From Lyophyllum atratum (lineage: Eukaryota; Basidiomycota; Agaricomycetes; Agaricales; Lyophyllaceae), in assembly GCA_014905825.1 (NCBI GenBank), contig JACGCN010000040.1, positions 248,001 to 312,000 on the forward strand: a DNA stretch of 64,000 bases, given 5' to 3'. The notes beneath the pieces were generated by a model. It worked only from the letters and a program-made list of their open reading frames with translations. It was not told where the DNA came from and made no database searches. Positions 47,470-59,090 of the stretch are shown here, in pieces. The position numbers and the translations under genes were made by a program. Positions within the stretch are counted from its first letter, which is position 1. Every line of letters begins with the position of its first letter.

Positions 47470-49022
47470 GCCTTATTTCCAGCGCGCCAGCTACGCTCCG
47501 GGAGGGAGTACAACCCTTTCTTACTGGGAGAGCCAGTCCTGCCAAAGGCCGCCTTCTCTGCAGCGCTTGAGCTGTCCTCCATCGCCGGCCAGGCCTCTGA
47601 ACCCCCGGTGTCCGACGACGAGGCGCTGCAGGACCCGCCGCCCAACCCGCGCCCCAAATCCCTGCCTAGCCAGCCGGAAACTACGGGGGCTTTGCCCCCC
47701 CCACCCTCCTCGGAAAACCCCACAAGCAGCGCCAAGCACACTAGAACTCAGGCCAACAACTCCAGGAGAAGCAAGAGGCGCAATATAGCCAGAAGCCAGC
47801 TACAGGCAGAGGCCGGGACGTCGCTCAAGCAGTGTGCGCTGAAGCACAGGGGGGGCGGGGCTCCTGTATCAGCGTCTAGCCTGCGGTTTGAGAGCCTAGC
47901 GCTTTCCAAAACCGGTTGGCTGGGCCCAAGAGGCACTGGGACTGAGGCGCAGGAATACTCCCTCCAGCAGTTGACGGAAAACTGGGGATTTGACCCCGTA
48001 TGGTGGAACGGCGCGTGCGTAGCTGCGTCTCTTTTTTATTTGAGGAAGCTCACCCAGGCCTAACAGAACTTCCCGGCCTCTACTTGACTCAGAGGGGCTA
48101 AACATTGGTTTGCTGGGCGGCATCCCCAACTGCACAGACTGGGACGCCGTCCAAGCTGGCGCATGCGCTGCGTTAGAGCGAGCTGGGCCTCTGTGCAGCT
48201 TCACTCCCGGCCAGCTGAGCCACCGCCGGGGCAACTTCTCCTCACTTACAGCAGGCATCTCGCACGGGGGCGGCCAAAAGGTACGGTTTTTCTTTCCCCA
48301 CGCCAGCCACGCCTCTGATGCCAAAATGCGCAGGAGCCGTCGAACCTCAAGGTCTCTGACCGCAATAGATCTATCGTCGACTCCCTTCTTCTAGACAGGG
48401 ATTTTGGGAGGATTGTGGGACATACCAACGGTAAGCGCCCGCTGCCCTCTAGCCGTCTAATCTAATTAGACTGTCAGCCCTCTTCCAGAACTACAATCCC
48501 AGAACCCACCAGTACTACGACCAAACCCTCAAAACGCTGGTGGAGTGGAAGCCCTCACTAAATCGAAATTTCAGAAACACTGTTTTTGCAGCGTGCACCT
48601 TCAACACAGGCTCAAACACTGTAGCCCTTCCCCACCGAGACTACAACAACTACGCCCCAGGCTGGTGCGCAATCACGGCCCTGGGGTCCTTTGACCCGGA
48701 TAAAGGGGGCCACCTGGTCTTGTGGGACCTCCGCCTGGTGATACGCTTCCCCCCTGGCTCAACAACCCTCATCCCATCCGCCATGCTTTGCCACTCCAAC
48801 ACGCCCATACAAGCTGGGGAGCGCCGCTACTCTTTCACGCAGTACAGCGCGGGCGGGCTATTCCGTTGGGTTGATAACGGGTGCATGACAAGCAGAGCCT
48901 TCGAGGCGAGCCAGCCCCCGGTGATGAAATCTGAGCAGGAAGCGGCTGGGAAAAGGAGGTGGAGGGATGGGCTAGATATGATGTGCACCTATGAGGAGCT
49001 GCTCGCCGCCTCCAGGAAGTAG
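47470..49022 (+). CDS. TET/JBP-family 2OG-Fe(II) dioxygenase
   Basis: 5-methylcytosine oxidase family. Exons: up to 48014, 48067-48280, 48334-48430, 48478-49022; the last three close in frame. The 5' end is uncertain: 47470 is just after an in-frame stop, so an upstream exon is expected. A basic Pro-rich N-part (SRRSKRRNIARSQLQ) leads to WWNGATSRPLLDSEGLNIG, GISHGGGQ and IVGHTNALFQNYNPRTHQYY. The double-stranded beta-helix core shows the Fe-binding HxD (LPHRDYNNYAPGWCAITALG), the distal His (SAMLCHSNTPIQ) and the 2-oxoglutarate Arg (ERRYSFTQYSAGGLFRWV). KDZ-linked fungal TETs convert 5mC to oxidised forms; that activity is inferred for this copy. It lies centrally in the giant element. Confidence 0.9.
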
Positions 49023-49420
49023 AGACAGGGCCGGTACCGGGCTCCCCTTTACCACCCAGCATGCTAGTAAGGCCAGGCCAGCGTCTCAGTCTTGTATTAC
49101 TAGTAGCCTTTCTCCCTCCACATCCGTCCGAGTGCTGCTGTCCAGAAGTGCTGACAGGGTCAAATCCGCAGTGAGACCGCTGGGCAAGGCATCACGGAAG
49201 GCAACAGGGTGGCTTTTCTATTTGCTCACCGACACGACCCAACCGGCGCCCTGCCTGGGGCTGAGTGTTTCGTAATTTCTTATCTTCAACCCGCAAGTAT
49301 ATAGAGCCACAATTTCATCAAGCTACATATTTGACTAGCTGGAACTACGCTCATGACTAGGCGCACACATTCTACAAGACTCGTTGGATACTTCTCTATC
49401 GCCTGTACCGCTAAACTGAC

Positions 49421-49869
49421 TCAGACAGAATCCGCCTCATCTTCGCTACTGGAGGCACCCACCCAAGCGTTCTCCAATGCGGGTGCAGTGATGCATGTGT
49501 GGTGATGGAAAGCATGGCTGGTTGTAACCCAACGACACCAGCTGCACTGAGTAAACAAATCAAGGAAGATGTCCTCAGGCACGCCAGGCATTGCTGCGTC
49601 ATCAAGCTGCATCAGGAGCCCGAACGTTGTTGGCTGTCCCTTCTTCGGGTTACAGGATTGCATCGGGATACCTGCATGAAATTGACCGTCACCAACTTGT
49701 CTAGCGACTTGCCACTACCACTCACCCTCAATGCCGTTGACTTTATGCTTGCGTTCAACTGGGATTCCCAGGTGGGATTGGGTTCACGGCTATGTAGCAG
49801 GTCTTCGCACCCGGAACATCTCGAAGCAGGCGCATGTAAAACTTTAATCTTGATTTTTTGCGCGCTCAT
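49421..49869 (-). CDS. Element cargo M: small CxxC/HC zinc-like protein
   Basis: Two exons (49869-49719, 49671-49421) with a 47 bp intron close in frame to 133 codons. It has CSGCEDL near the start and, after PTTFGLLMQLDDAAMPGVPE, a C-terminal CSWCRWVTTSHAFHHHTC that could bind one zinc, as in other agaricomycete transposon-borne small proteins. The donor GTAGTGG is weak. The C-terminus is acidic (SSSEDEADSV). Convergent with TET across 398 bp. It might be a remnant. Confidence 0.5.
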
Positions 49870-49993
49870 GCGGCGAGGTTGAGTGGTTAACTTACATGCC
49901 TACCGGCGGCGGAGATTTTGTTTTTAGAGAGGGAGGCGGCAACAATGTCTTGTAAAAAAAACTACGGCAGTGCTAAAGATGTACCCCGCTCCG

Positions 49994-50462
49994 TCAGAAA
50001 AGCCGGGTGGGGCAGTTCTCGTCATAGTGTCGTATTTCCCTGTCCTCGTTCCTCCCGAACGCCGACAGGCAGTCGCAGTCTACATCTTCCTTTTCTTCCA
50101 GCCGGCGCATGAACTCCGCCACAGCTAATGGAGGAGGCCGAGAGATCAGCATCAGAGGCCGAGGCTATGTCGAAATACTCACCGGGACTGCGCCAGTTGG
50201 CAGTCGAAGTGCTCGCGGCCACGATAGAAGTCCTCGGGGCAGAGGCGGACGCCGCAGGGCCCGGGCCAAGGACGCCGACAGCGCCGCCCAACGCGAAGCG
50301 TAGAAAAGGAAGGGCGGCTTCTGCGTCGGCAGCCGGGCGACTGGGGACACGCCCGCCTCCAGCGCCTCCCAAGGCGAGGTGTTGACCATGAAGGGGGCTT
50401 TCGGTGGGAGCGGTCAGGCGGACAGGGGGATCGCCACGGCTGGGTGTTGTCAGGCATCTCAT
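49994..50462 (-). CDS. Element cargo N: possible small Ala/Pro-rich protein
   Basis: Frame starting MRCLTTPSRGDPPVR (50462), Ala/Gly/Pro-rich, then an intron with a GTGAGT donor at about 50183, and a C-terminal exon AVAEFMRRLEEKEDVDCDC that ends at 49994. An alternative start in an upstream exon (MPSKKAKKAPKKSLSPRV, about 50579) has a phase mismatch. Low support. Confidence 0.3.
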
Positions 50463-50869
50463 ACACCGCGGAATAAAATTGCGTGCTCACCTCTTTGGCT
50501 CTGCGCCTGCAGGACCGTCGGCTCCACCCGTGGAGACAGCGACTTCTTGGGCGCTTTCTTCGCTTTTTTCGAGGGCATAGGATTCTACGCATACGCCGCC
50601 CAATGAGCGAGCATCGTCACTCGGACGCAGCAACGAGCTTACCTTGCTGAGGCGGCATTGTTTCAGGTTGCGTCAGAAGTTGCTGGGCGGTTGTGATGGG
50701 GCGACCTGGGGGAAAGCGGGCAGAGTGGTCTGCAATTTAACTGAAGGTGACGAAGGCGTTTACCACCCTTGATTTACGTGACATTACATAGCAGGAATGG
50801 AATAAGAAGCATTGGATCCACAGAAGCTCAACATTCAACATGCACGAGGGCCGAGGCCGAATTTGAAGT

Positions 50870-52590
50870 TTCTGGCCAACCATCAACGACCAGAATCGGC
50901 TCAGAGAGCCAAGTGTCCAGACCAGAACCATAGCGTGCCTTACCCCGGTCCAGAAAGAAACGTCTTGGGTTCGTGTGGCCTTCCTCTTTCAGCCTGCGAA
51001 GCTGATATCGACTGGCCAATAGAGGCCATTATAACACGGCCCTCCTCTTGCGTCCTTCAGCGTCGCCCCAGTACTGCCTAAGATACTTATCAGAGGACGA
51101 GGACTGTTTCTGGAGAGCGTGCCCAACAAATTCTGATAGGCAAGACGATAGGTCTTGCCCCTGTTTTTTATTTATTTTGTACGTGCACGAAAACGCCAAT
51201 ATCCAACCAAGAATCCCCATACAACTTCGCGTTTAACTTGTACTCTTGCATGGGGAGACGTGCCCTCCACCTCTGCCTCGCAGATCGGCAAGCTGCGGCC
51301 AGGGAGAAACAACATAATCGACGGGTCTCTGCTCAGTAAGTCGCAGCAGCGCTCCCCCCCTCTTGTTACTCACCTCTGAGCGGGTCTAGCTCTAAGGACC
51401 TGGCGCGTACACAACGTCACACTGCCTACTGGAGAAAAAATGGTCGACAGGGCTCCTCAACGCGACCACGCCCGCAGGTCACGCAATCTCCCATTCCCAA
51501 ACACCTCCTCCAGGCTTCAGAGGGGGCTGTCGACTGTCCTCAGCCCGACCTTGTAGCCATGGCACTCCTGCCAATGCCGGAGACCTCGTCCCCGTCTCCT
51601 GCTTCCGAACCCCTCCGCCGGATTCCAGAGGCCCCCGTCAGAGGCCAGGGCTCCTCGACACAAGCGGGCATCGATCCTCCCCCTCCCGACCTCGTTACAA
51701 CGGCCCTCCTACCAATGCCGGAGACCTCGACCTTCTTCTTGCAGGCGTCCAGGAGTGCGGATCTTCTGGACGAGACCGGCCTCGACATGTGGGACGCAGG
51801 CCCTCCTTACGTGACGACCTTGCTGTCGAATACTCCGTACGAGATGCAGTTTACAAAGCGCCTCGAACAGGTTGTACACGGTCGCCGTACGCGGTTGCTG
51901 AGGGCACGTGAAATGATGCAGGAGGATCTTCCCCTCCCGGTGCTGCAGGAGGCTCTTGCGCAAGCCGTCCATGAATGGGAAGCTGGAGCCGCCTTCATCA
52001 GCCTCTACAGAGAGTTCGAGGATGGGCACCGTGAGCGTGAAATGGCCCGTGTCTGGCTACAGTGGTTGGCTAGAGAATGTTACAGCCTGTACCTTAGGCT
52101 AGTCCGTTGAGGTCTGATCCCGCGGCTGTGCCTCGGAGCACGCGGTCAGGCTCCCGTGGGGAGGAGTTGTCGCCGGTGCCGGGGGTACAATGTGCAAGGC
52201 CAGGGCGCTGACGCCGGCGCCGCGGGGTCTGAGGCCAAGGCCAATAATTAGCTCTACCGCCGTCATTGTAGATTTGGTAGCCATTTTCATTGCTTCCATG
52301 ACCTCCAGTATGTACATTATATTAATCTTGTTGCACACCTGAGAGCCCCCACGGAGAACAGCTGGACCCTTCCCAATAATGACAGAATGGTCCCGGCCGA
52401 TTGTACACCCCCTGTGGAGGACACGATTGTTCCCCGGCGAAACCATGTTAAATGGGTATTGTGTTTACTATGGAATGGGGTGGGGTGGCGAGATGCAGAG
52501 AAGGCATCCCGCGGCCCATTGCGCCGGCGCCGGGGATTAGGCGACATAGAGATCGTCCGCGGAGACTTGTAATGGCTCCCCCGGAATGAC
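50870..52590. repeat. Tandem duplication, copy 1
   Basis: Homologous to 52730-53985, offset about 1,858 bases. Long stretches are near-identical (for example 50990-51430 against 52848-53289). It contains the intact J gene. Copy 2 lacks about 450 bases of J coding sequence. The boundaries are approximate. Confidence 0.85.
51250..52110 (+). CDS. Element cargo J: basic N-terminus protein
   Basis: Two exons (51250-51335, 51390-52110) with a 54 bp intron close in frame to 268 codons. The N-terminus is strongly basic (ADRQAAAREKQHNRR, then ARTQRHTAYWRKNGRQ), like the basic, Arg/Lys/Tyr-rich starts of short DNA-binding proteins on fungal KDZ elements. The middle has an internal near-repeat (PDLVAMALLPMPETS, PDLVTTALLPMPETS). 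The C-terminal 100 residues are helical (LEQVVHGRRTRLLRAREMMQ, EMARVWLQWLARECYSLY). It may bind element DNA, by analogy only. A broken second copy lies 1.86 kb downstream. Confidence 0.62.
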
Positions 52591-52596
52591 ACAATG

Positions 52597-52725
52597 GCCC
52601 TGGCAGTCAGACCCGTTAGTTTGACGTGCTTGACCGTGGGCGATGGAATGTCTGATGTTGATGGAAGCACTCATCACACGACGCGCACTCCAGCCACCAT
52701 GAGCACTAAGCACGTGGCAATTTCA
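52597..52725 (-). pseudogene. Relic fragment of the Ulp1 protease gene
   Basis: About 130 bases match the Ulp1 gene at 54585-54715 in the same orientation (shared CAGTCAGACCCGTTAGTTTG and GCCTGATGTTGATGG-like blocks), with about 20 bases missing. It carries no usable frame. It lies exactly between the two J units, marking a rearrangement junction. Confidence 0.7.
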
Positions 52726-52729
52726 AGGT

Positions 52730-53985
52730 TCCTGGCCGACGCCTGACGTCAGAATCGGCTCAGAGAGCCAAGTGTCCAGACCAGAACCCTAGTGTGCCTT
52801 ACCCCGGTCCGGAAGGAAACTTCTTGGATTCGTGGAACCTTCCTCTTTCAGCCTGCGAAGCTGATATCGACTGGCCAATAGAGGCCATTATAACACGGCC
52901 CTCCTCTTGCGTCCTTCAGCGTCGCCCCAGTACTGCCTAAGATACTTATCAGAGGACGAGGACTGTTTCTGGAGAGCGTGCCCAACAAATTCTGATAGGC
53001 AAGACGATAGGTCTTGCCCCTGTTTTTTATTTATTTTGTACGTGCACGAAAACGCCAATATCCAACCAAGAATCCCCATACAACTTCGCGTTTAACTTGT
53101 ACTCTTGCATGGGGAGACGTGCCCTCCACCTCTGCCTCGCAGATCGGCAAGCTGCGGCCAGGGAGAAACAACATAATCGACGGGTCTCTGCTCAGTAAGT
53201 CGCAGCAGCGCTCCCCCCCTCTTGTTACTCACCTCTGAGCGGGTCTAGCTCTAAGGACCTGGCGCGTACACAGCGTCACGCTGCCTACTGGAGAAAAAAT
53301 GGTTGACAGGGCTCCTCGATGCGACCACGCCCGCAGGTCACACTGCACGCAATCTCCCATTCCCAGGCTCCTCCAGGCTTCAGAAGGGGCCGTCGACTGT
53401 CCTCGGCCCGACCTCGTAGCCATGGCACTCCTGCCGAAGCCGGAGACCTCGTCCCCATCTCCTGTTTCCGAAACCCTCAGCCAGATTCCAGCGGCCCCCG
53501 TCAGAGTACCTTACTACGCCAGTTCGTTGAGGTCTGATCCCGCGGCTCTGCCTCGGGGCACGGGCCATGATCCCGCGGGAAGGAGTCATCACCGGCTCCG
53601 GGGAAAACTACAAAGCCGGGGGCACTGACGCTGACCCCGCGGGCTCTGAAAGGCAACACCTATAAGTAGCTCTGCCGCTGTCGTTATAGATTTCGTAGCC
53701 GTTTCTACCTCTATGCTTTTACATTCATACCATCACTTCTCTATTGTGCACTTGTATTGATCTTGTTGCGCATCTGATCAATGACCCCGGCAAATTGTCT
53801 ACCCCCTCTGGAACATAAGAATATTTTCCGACGCAACCATCTTAGATGGGTAAGGTGTTTGTCATGGAATTGGGTGGGATGGCGACATTCAGGCAAGTCA
53901 AATCGCGGGCCACGGCGTCGTCGATTGGGGGAGGAGGCATCCCGCGGCAAATAGCAGTGGCTCCCTCGGAATGACACCGTGGCCT
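52730..53985. repeat. Tandem duplication, copy 2
   Basis: Second copy of the 50870-52590 unit with an internal deletion. A third, weaker similarity to its 3' part lies at about 54000-54120. Confidence 0.8.
53109..53560 (+). pseudogene. Broken second copy of cargo J
   Basis: Starts with the same basic N-terminus and intron as J. Right after YWRKNG the Arg codon CGA of J has become TGA (53302-53304). Further on there is a small insertion (CACTGCACG-like, near 53341), and the bulk of the C-terminal coding region is deleted. It is non-functional as a J protein. Confidence 0.8.
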
Positions 53986-54454
53986 CGGCCAGTTCGACAC
54001 CACCCTGTAGAGCATATGTATATCACCCGGCACGACCAGGGCCATTTCGCATGTTGTGTAATATGGAGTTCAGTGGGATGGCCACATCATCCTATACCCC
54101 GCGTAGTGTGCGGCATTGCGATACTCCGCGGAGGTCCTCACTCACTGTCAGACGATAGAAATACTCATTCGGTTTTCCGTTTAAGCCGCGCAGTGTCAGT
54201 ATCAGTGTCCCTGTGTCTGCGCTGTGTGCCCTCCGCGGCGGCGCTGACTCCGGAAGTGGTGTGGGACCGCGTGAACGCATGGGAGAGATCGACCGAACTG
54301 CTCGAAGCCAGGGGTCGCTCTCAGTGACCACAAAGCAATCACTACTCGCTAGCCCACTCACTGCAGGCTTTGGTGACGTCGAAGGGAGGCAAAGGTGTGG
54401 TATTAGAGTGTTCTAGGTAGGTATATGACAGTCGACATGCTGGCCAACGCTGGG

Positions 54455-57400
54455 TCAAGATACAGGAAGTGCTAGCAAGTGCTGCAACAAAAGACGCCGA
54501 AGCTCGACCATGTCCCCTTCCAACAGTCCAGTGGTATAGAACCCACGGAGGCAAGCCGCGATAGCGGCTAGGACCCATAGCCCACAGTCAGACCCGTTAG
54601 TTTGACGCGCTTGAACCTGTCGTAGAACTCTTGGTGGGCGATAGAATGCCTGATGTTGATGGGAGTACTCACCACCATAGGACGCGCAGTCCAGCCGCCA
54701 TTGAGCACTACGTGCAGGCGATGACGGTTGCGGTTGGCAACGACCACCAGTCGCCCAACAAATCTCATGATCTCCTCGATCTCCTGCGTCCATGGGTCGC
54801 GGTCGGCCAAGCTATCAAAGACGAACAACTGTTGTGTATCAAGTGATATACAACAGAGTACCCAGTGTAATGAGGGTTGCTTCCTATGGATTGGAAGGAT
54901 CCATACCCGCTTCCGCCAAAATTCAGTTCGGTGGGTACGCCGCCACACCTCATGGTCAGGAGCGTTGTACCTTATCATTGGGAGGTGGAACGTATTGAAG
55001 AGCGCGCACCGAGTGCTGTGAGGCGAGGCTTCATCGCAGGATTGAGAAAACAGGCTTTGGAGAAGGCTAGCAATGCCGTTGACACATATGTCGTTGAGAA
55101 GACCGGCAGGGTTTGCCATGATCTCCAGGTCCGCCGGCTCGAAATACGTCTGCTCGGATGGCAGACGAAGATATCGCCGTGCGCTCAATGGCTCGAACGC
55201 TCCGAAGGTTGGGAAGCGAAGTCGTTTCAGGAGGCCATCATCCTCTGGGTGCGTGTCCTTCGGGAAGTGTAAGTGTGAGAACAGTGCAAAACGACCAGGG
55301 GCTTACTGGAGGAGTCCAGATGATGTCAACTGGCGGGGACGTCCTACTCCCGGAAAATGGTCCAAGCGACTGGCCCTCATCCTTGTCATCATCCCCTTCA
55401 CCGACCACAAGGACGGCTAGGACGGCTTCCTCGGCGAGGCTTAGGCTGGCGTTGGTCTGGGGCAAGGTGTCCTCCTCTGGCCCATCGTCCTCCATTACAA
55501 TCAGAAGGGGGCTCATCCAGGTATAAGAAACGGGGGTGGCGTGGGGCGGGGACGCCACGGAACGAGAGGCTGCGGCAGCATTTTCTACGTGGCTGTCAAA
55601 TCTTGCTGCGGATGCCAGCGGGCTGGACCACCGAGGCTTGATCCCGAGCAACGCGTCCTTGTGCTGTTGCAGCAGAAGTAAGATGGAAGAGTCTGAGAGA
55701 CGTAGGTAAGGAATACGTCGATTGCAAAATGGTATGACTGACTGCAAGGGGTCACCAGTGCTACCTCGACGGCAGCGAGCTCGCGCCCAAACCATCGACA
55801 GATATTGTCCGCCTCCATCCCCAGCCTTCGTCGTTCTTCCAGACAGCGATCAACCTTCAGCACAGCACGTATGCCCTCGCGAATTTGGCTATCTTCGACC
55901 CATGCTGGAAGCTTCTCCGAGGTGCGTGTTATCCAGACGTCCTCCATCAAGACGGGGTCGTCTCGCAGACTTCCCAGCTCGACAGGAAGAGGTTGTGGTA
56001 AAGGAATGCCCCAATCCGGCTGGTACAAGCGCTCAAGTGTTTCACAGTAGCCGTTGAACTTTTCAATTGAGCTCATGAGCGCCGGTTTGCGCTTCTTAAT
56101 GGCAGCCCTGGTAGCTTGGTGTAGCTTGGTCCCTGTCGTGGATGATGGGTTTCATCAGCAGGTTCTTGGATTCATCTACGCACCAAGACTCTGTTCTCGC
56201 CCGCCTATAGCCTGGTCAAGCCGATCCCACTCAAAGAAACTGCCAATCGCTCGCTTGCGGATGTTGATCTTGAGGTCTCGCGCCATGAGGAGGGTTCGAA
56301 CAAAATCGAGGTTCACATCTTCGAGCTCCGGGAAGGATTCATGCACGTCGAGGGCGGCGTAGAAGGCCTCTACCGTTTCCTTCGTGGTTTCATGTGCTCG
56401 CTGTACGCTCGTCAGGTGTTTGATGGCTTCTGGTGGGCATTCATCATCCTTCCTGATGTCTTCGCGCGTCGCCTCAATACTCCTGTCTAGAGTGTATAGT
56501 TCGCCCTGAAGGTTCAAGAGATGATTGAGTTGCTTTTGAAGCTTCGCAGGACGGTCTGGTTGAGAGCTTGATTAGTACAGGCGCATTTTTGTGAGGCCCA
56601 CCGTCTTACGAGCTCGAATAGACAATTGGGCCTCGCGTTGCAGGCTCCATTGTTCCCGCAGATGGTCATCCAGCTGGCCAACGCTGAGGCCTTTGTGTTT
56701 CGCAATGGCCGCAAGCGCCGACTTAGCCTCGCCATCCACGTGCTGCACACGTTGGAGCCGACGATTGACAAAATCGCCCAGGTCATCCCGAAGGTCGCGC
56801 CCGATGGAAGCCACCTGACGATCGAGCATCCATAGCCTTTTTTGCCGCTGGAAAGTGGCTGAGCGGACATTATGAAAAAAAGACGGAGACTTACATGCGA
56901 CGATCTCGTGATCCCTATCAACTTCCGCAAACGAGACCAGAGGCGCTCCACGCCCTCTCCATCGGTTAGGCCTAGGCCGTTGCGCAGCCGGGGATTGTAC
57001 ACTAGTTGGCACGCCCATTGATGAACGTACGCGTGCATCGCGCTGGTGGCGAGCAGTAGGCGCTCGGTGATAGAGTCTGGCAGCAGGTCGTACTGGGGAG
57101 GTTTATGCGTGAGCCTCGCGGTGCATGGCGCCAGAAAGTACACACCAGATCCAAGCTTCGATCCAGGACGCACGCCACGTCGTAGAATCCGGCGAAAGTG
57201 GCTTCCGGCGGGAGGTGGCTGAAAAGATGCTCAATTAACGCAATTGCGTACTTTTGCTGCTCGCCAGGAGTATCGATGTTGGCCAAGAATAGGGGGATGT
57301 CGTGGCGGCATACCAGGGCCATGACCCCGCCGTCGTCGAACTTCTCCATGTTTGTCTTGGAGTTGGATCCCGAGCCGGCTTCGTGCGAAGATTGGCACTC

Positions 57401-58986
57401 GTCGACGGCTTCGTCAGGGACTTTGGTGGCTTTACGCTTCGCGCGTGGTTTCCTGACTTTGGATATGCGCTCGCCGACTGCATCAACCTGCTCTTTCGAG
57501 AGGAAATACTCGGGGACATGGAACTTGGGACAATCGGCGACGTCTTTGAGGTGCCGGTGGTTGAAGTTCCCATCCACGCATCCATGGATGTCTCCCCCTC
57601 TGAAGAGTGGTCGAATGTATAATACTTAAGAAATATTGAGCACCTACTGATCAAACGAGCGCCCAAACTCAACGCCCCCAAAGCAGGCCGGGCATCGTCT
57701 CCGTAGAAGACGCGAACATTGTCCTGCAAATAAAGCCGGACGCTGCAATGCTCCCAACGACGTTGCGTTGGGCCGAAATGGCTGCGATGGAACGTCGTCA
57801 ACAGAGCGGGGCGGCACCGAGAGTTGTGGTCCTGATGAGACAATGCGGTCGGCGGCAGGTTGCGGCGATCCCCGCGACAGAGCTTGTAGTTCCGATGTCG
57901 CACGGTCTTCAGAGGATGGCGATGGAGGCAGCGGGTCTGCTTCTGATGACTGCGGCGCTTTTGCGCGTTGCCCAACGGAGGGGTCGGCCGCCACCAGTGC
58001 GGCCTCCACCAGCTGCTCGATGTGAACTTGGAGGCTATCGTACCATTGGATCGCAGAGCTAAGCGGCCGACGAAAGGGGTCCTGACTAAATGCACTCTGT
58101 TGAGATGTTGTTAGGAAGTCGCACAATGCAGCGCAAGGGGTTTCTTACCGTCTTTGGGCTATACGAGGCATAGCCCCGACGGCGATAAAACGAAGTCAGA
58201 GCCCCAGCCAGTGCGTTCACAGCATCGCAAGCGCGCTCGAATAGTGCTCGATAAAAGTCGAGAACGTGAACGGAGACAGCCACGCGCGGTTGTTTTGGCG
58301 CGGTTGGGAAAAGGCCGTGTGATACGAGCACTTGTGCCAATGTTTGACATGTGCAGTAGGTGACTTTGAAGTTTTCAAAATCTGCATAGGGCGTTGGAGA
58401 AATCAGATGAAAACAACCGAGATCACGCACGGGTAGTGAATAGGCACGTAATCCTCTTCTCCTTCAGCAAACATGCCCCAGCGCATGTCGTTCGCAGGTC
58501 CTCCGAGCTGACGGCTGGTGGTATCTGATGCATTGTGGCAGTCACGTACGCCAAGTATGGTTCGACGAGTCCTGGTAGCACCCGCCACCACCCATTGAAA
58601 GATGAGTTCTTTGCCTGGCTGGGATCCGTACGTCGGGGGGTTGGCACGTCGTCTGGTGTGTAGCTTGTCGTGGCAAGATCTGGCTCGTATGACAGCGGTT
58701 CAGGTGGTGCAAGATGGTCTGCATCGGTTCCTAATTCTGTGGGATGCGCGAGAGCGGGAGCCTGAGGAGGAATGGAGACGTCGGGGAGAGCATGGACGCC
58801 GCTGCGAAGTTGTGCTTGTGCTGCACGAAGCTGCTCTTTGAGTTTTTGTCTCTTGGCGACGTGACCCAGGGGGGCAGCTGAGATATCAACGTCTGTAGGT
58901 CTGCGGCGCTTAAGGGGGGAGTTCAAAGGGACTCCCATCCCCCTGCACATTTGCTGATCGTGTGTCGGCTTACTCGGCTTCGGCAT
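54455..58986 (-). CDS. KDZ transposase fused to Ulp1-type protease
   Basis: Multi-exon gene read by frame-hopping between GT-AG introns; I did not verify every junction. Order: basic N-terminus (SPLKRRRPTDVDISAAPLGH), a KDZ-type region (WWRVLPGLVEPYLAYVTATM; CTCQTLAQVLVSHGLFPTAP), then the catalytic core. The core has DGNFNHRH with EYFLSKEQVDAVGERI, FYDVACVLDRSL, and MHAYVHQWACQLVYNPRLR with GLGLTDGEGVERLWSRLRKL, the canonical Asp/Asp/Glu positions of KDZ. A coiled-coil C-region (KLHQATRAAIKKRKPAL; RWFGRELAAVEVAL) follows. The last part is a C48 SUMO protease: LHWVLC (His), FVFDSLAD (Asp), QTNGSDCGLWVLAAIAACLR (Cys). The KDZ-Ulp1 fusion is established in fungi. All key residues are present, so it may be active. 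Confidence 0.85.
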
Positions 58987-59090
58987 GTCGTTATTTTCCA
59001 AAATATGATGGATTGGCAGACAAAATAGTTGTTGCAGCATCATGCAGACATTGCTGACATAAAAACTCCCACGCAATAATGCCGCGGACG

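Noticed and set aside
47040..47570. Plus-strand frame with poly-Pro runs before the TET gene
   Set aside because: Its composition comes from CACCAC and poly-C simple sequence. It does not continue into the TET frame and has no motif.
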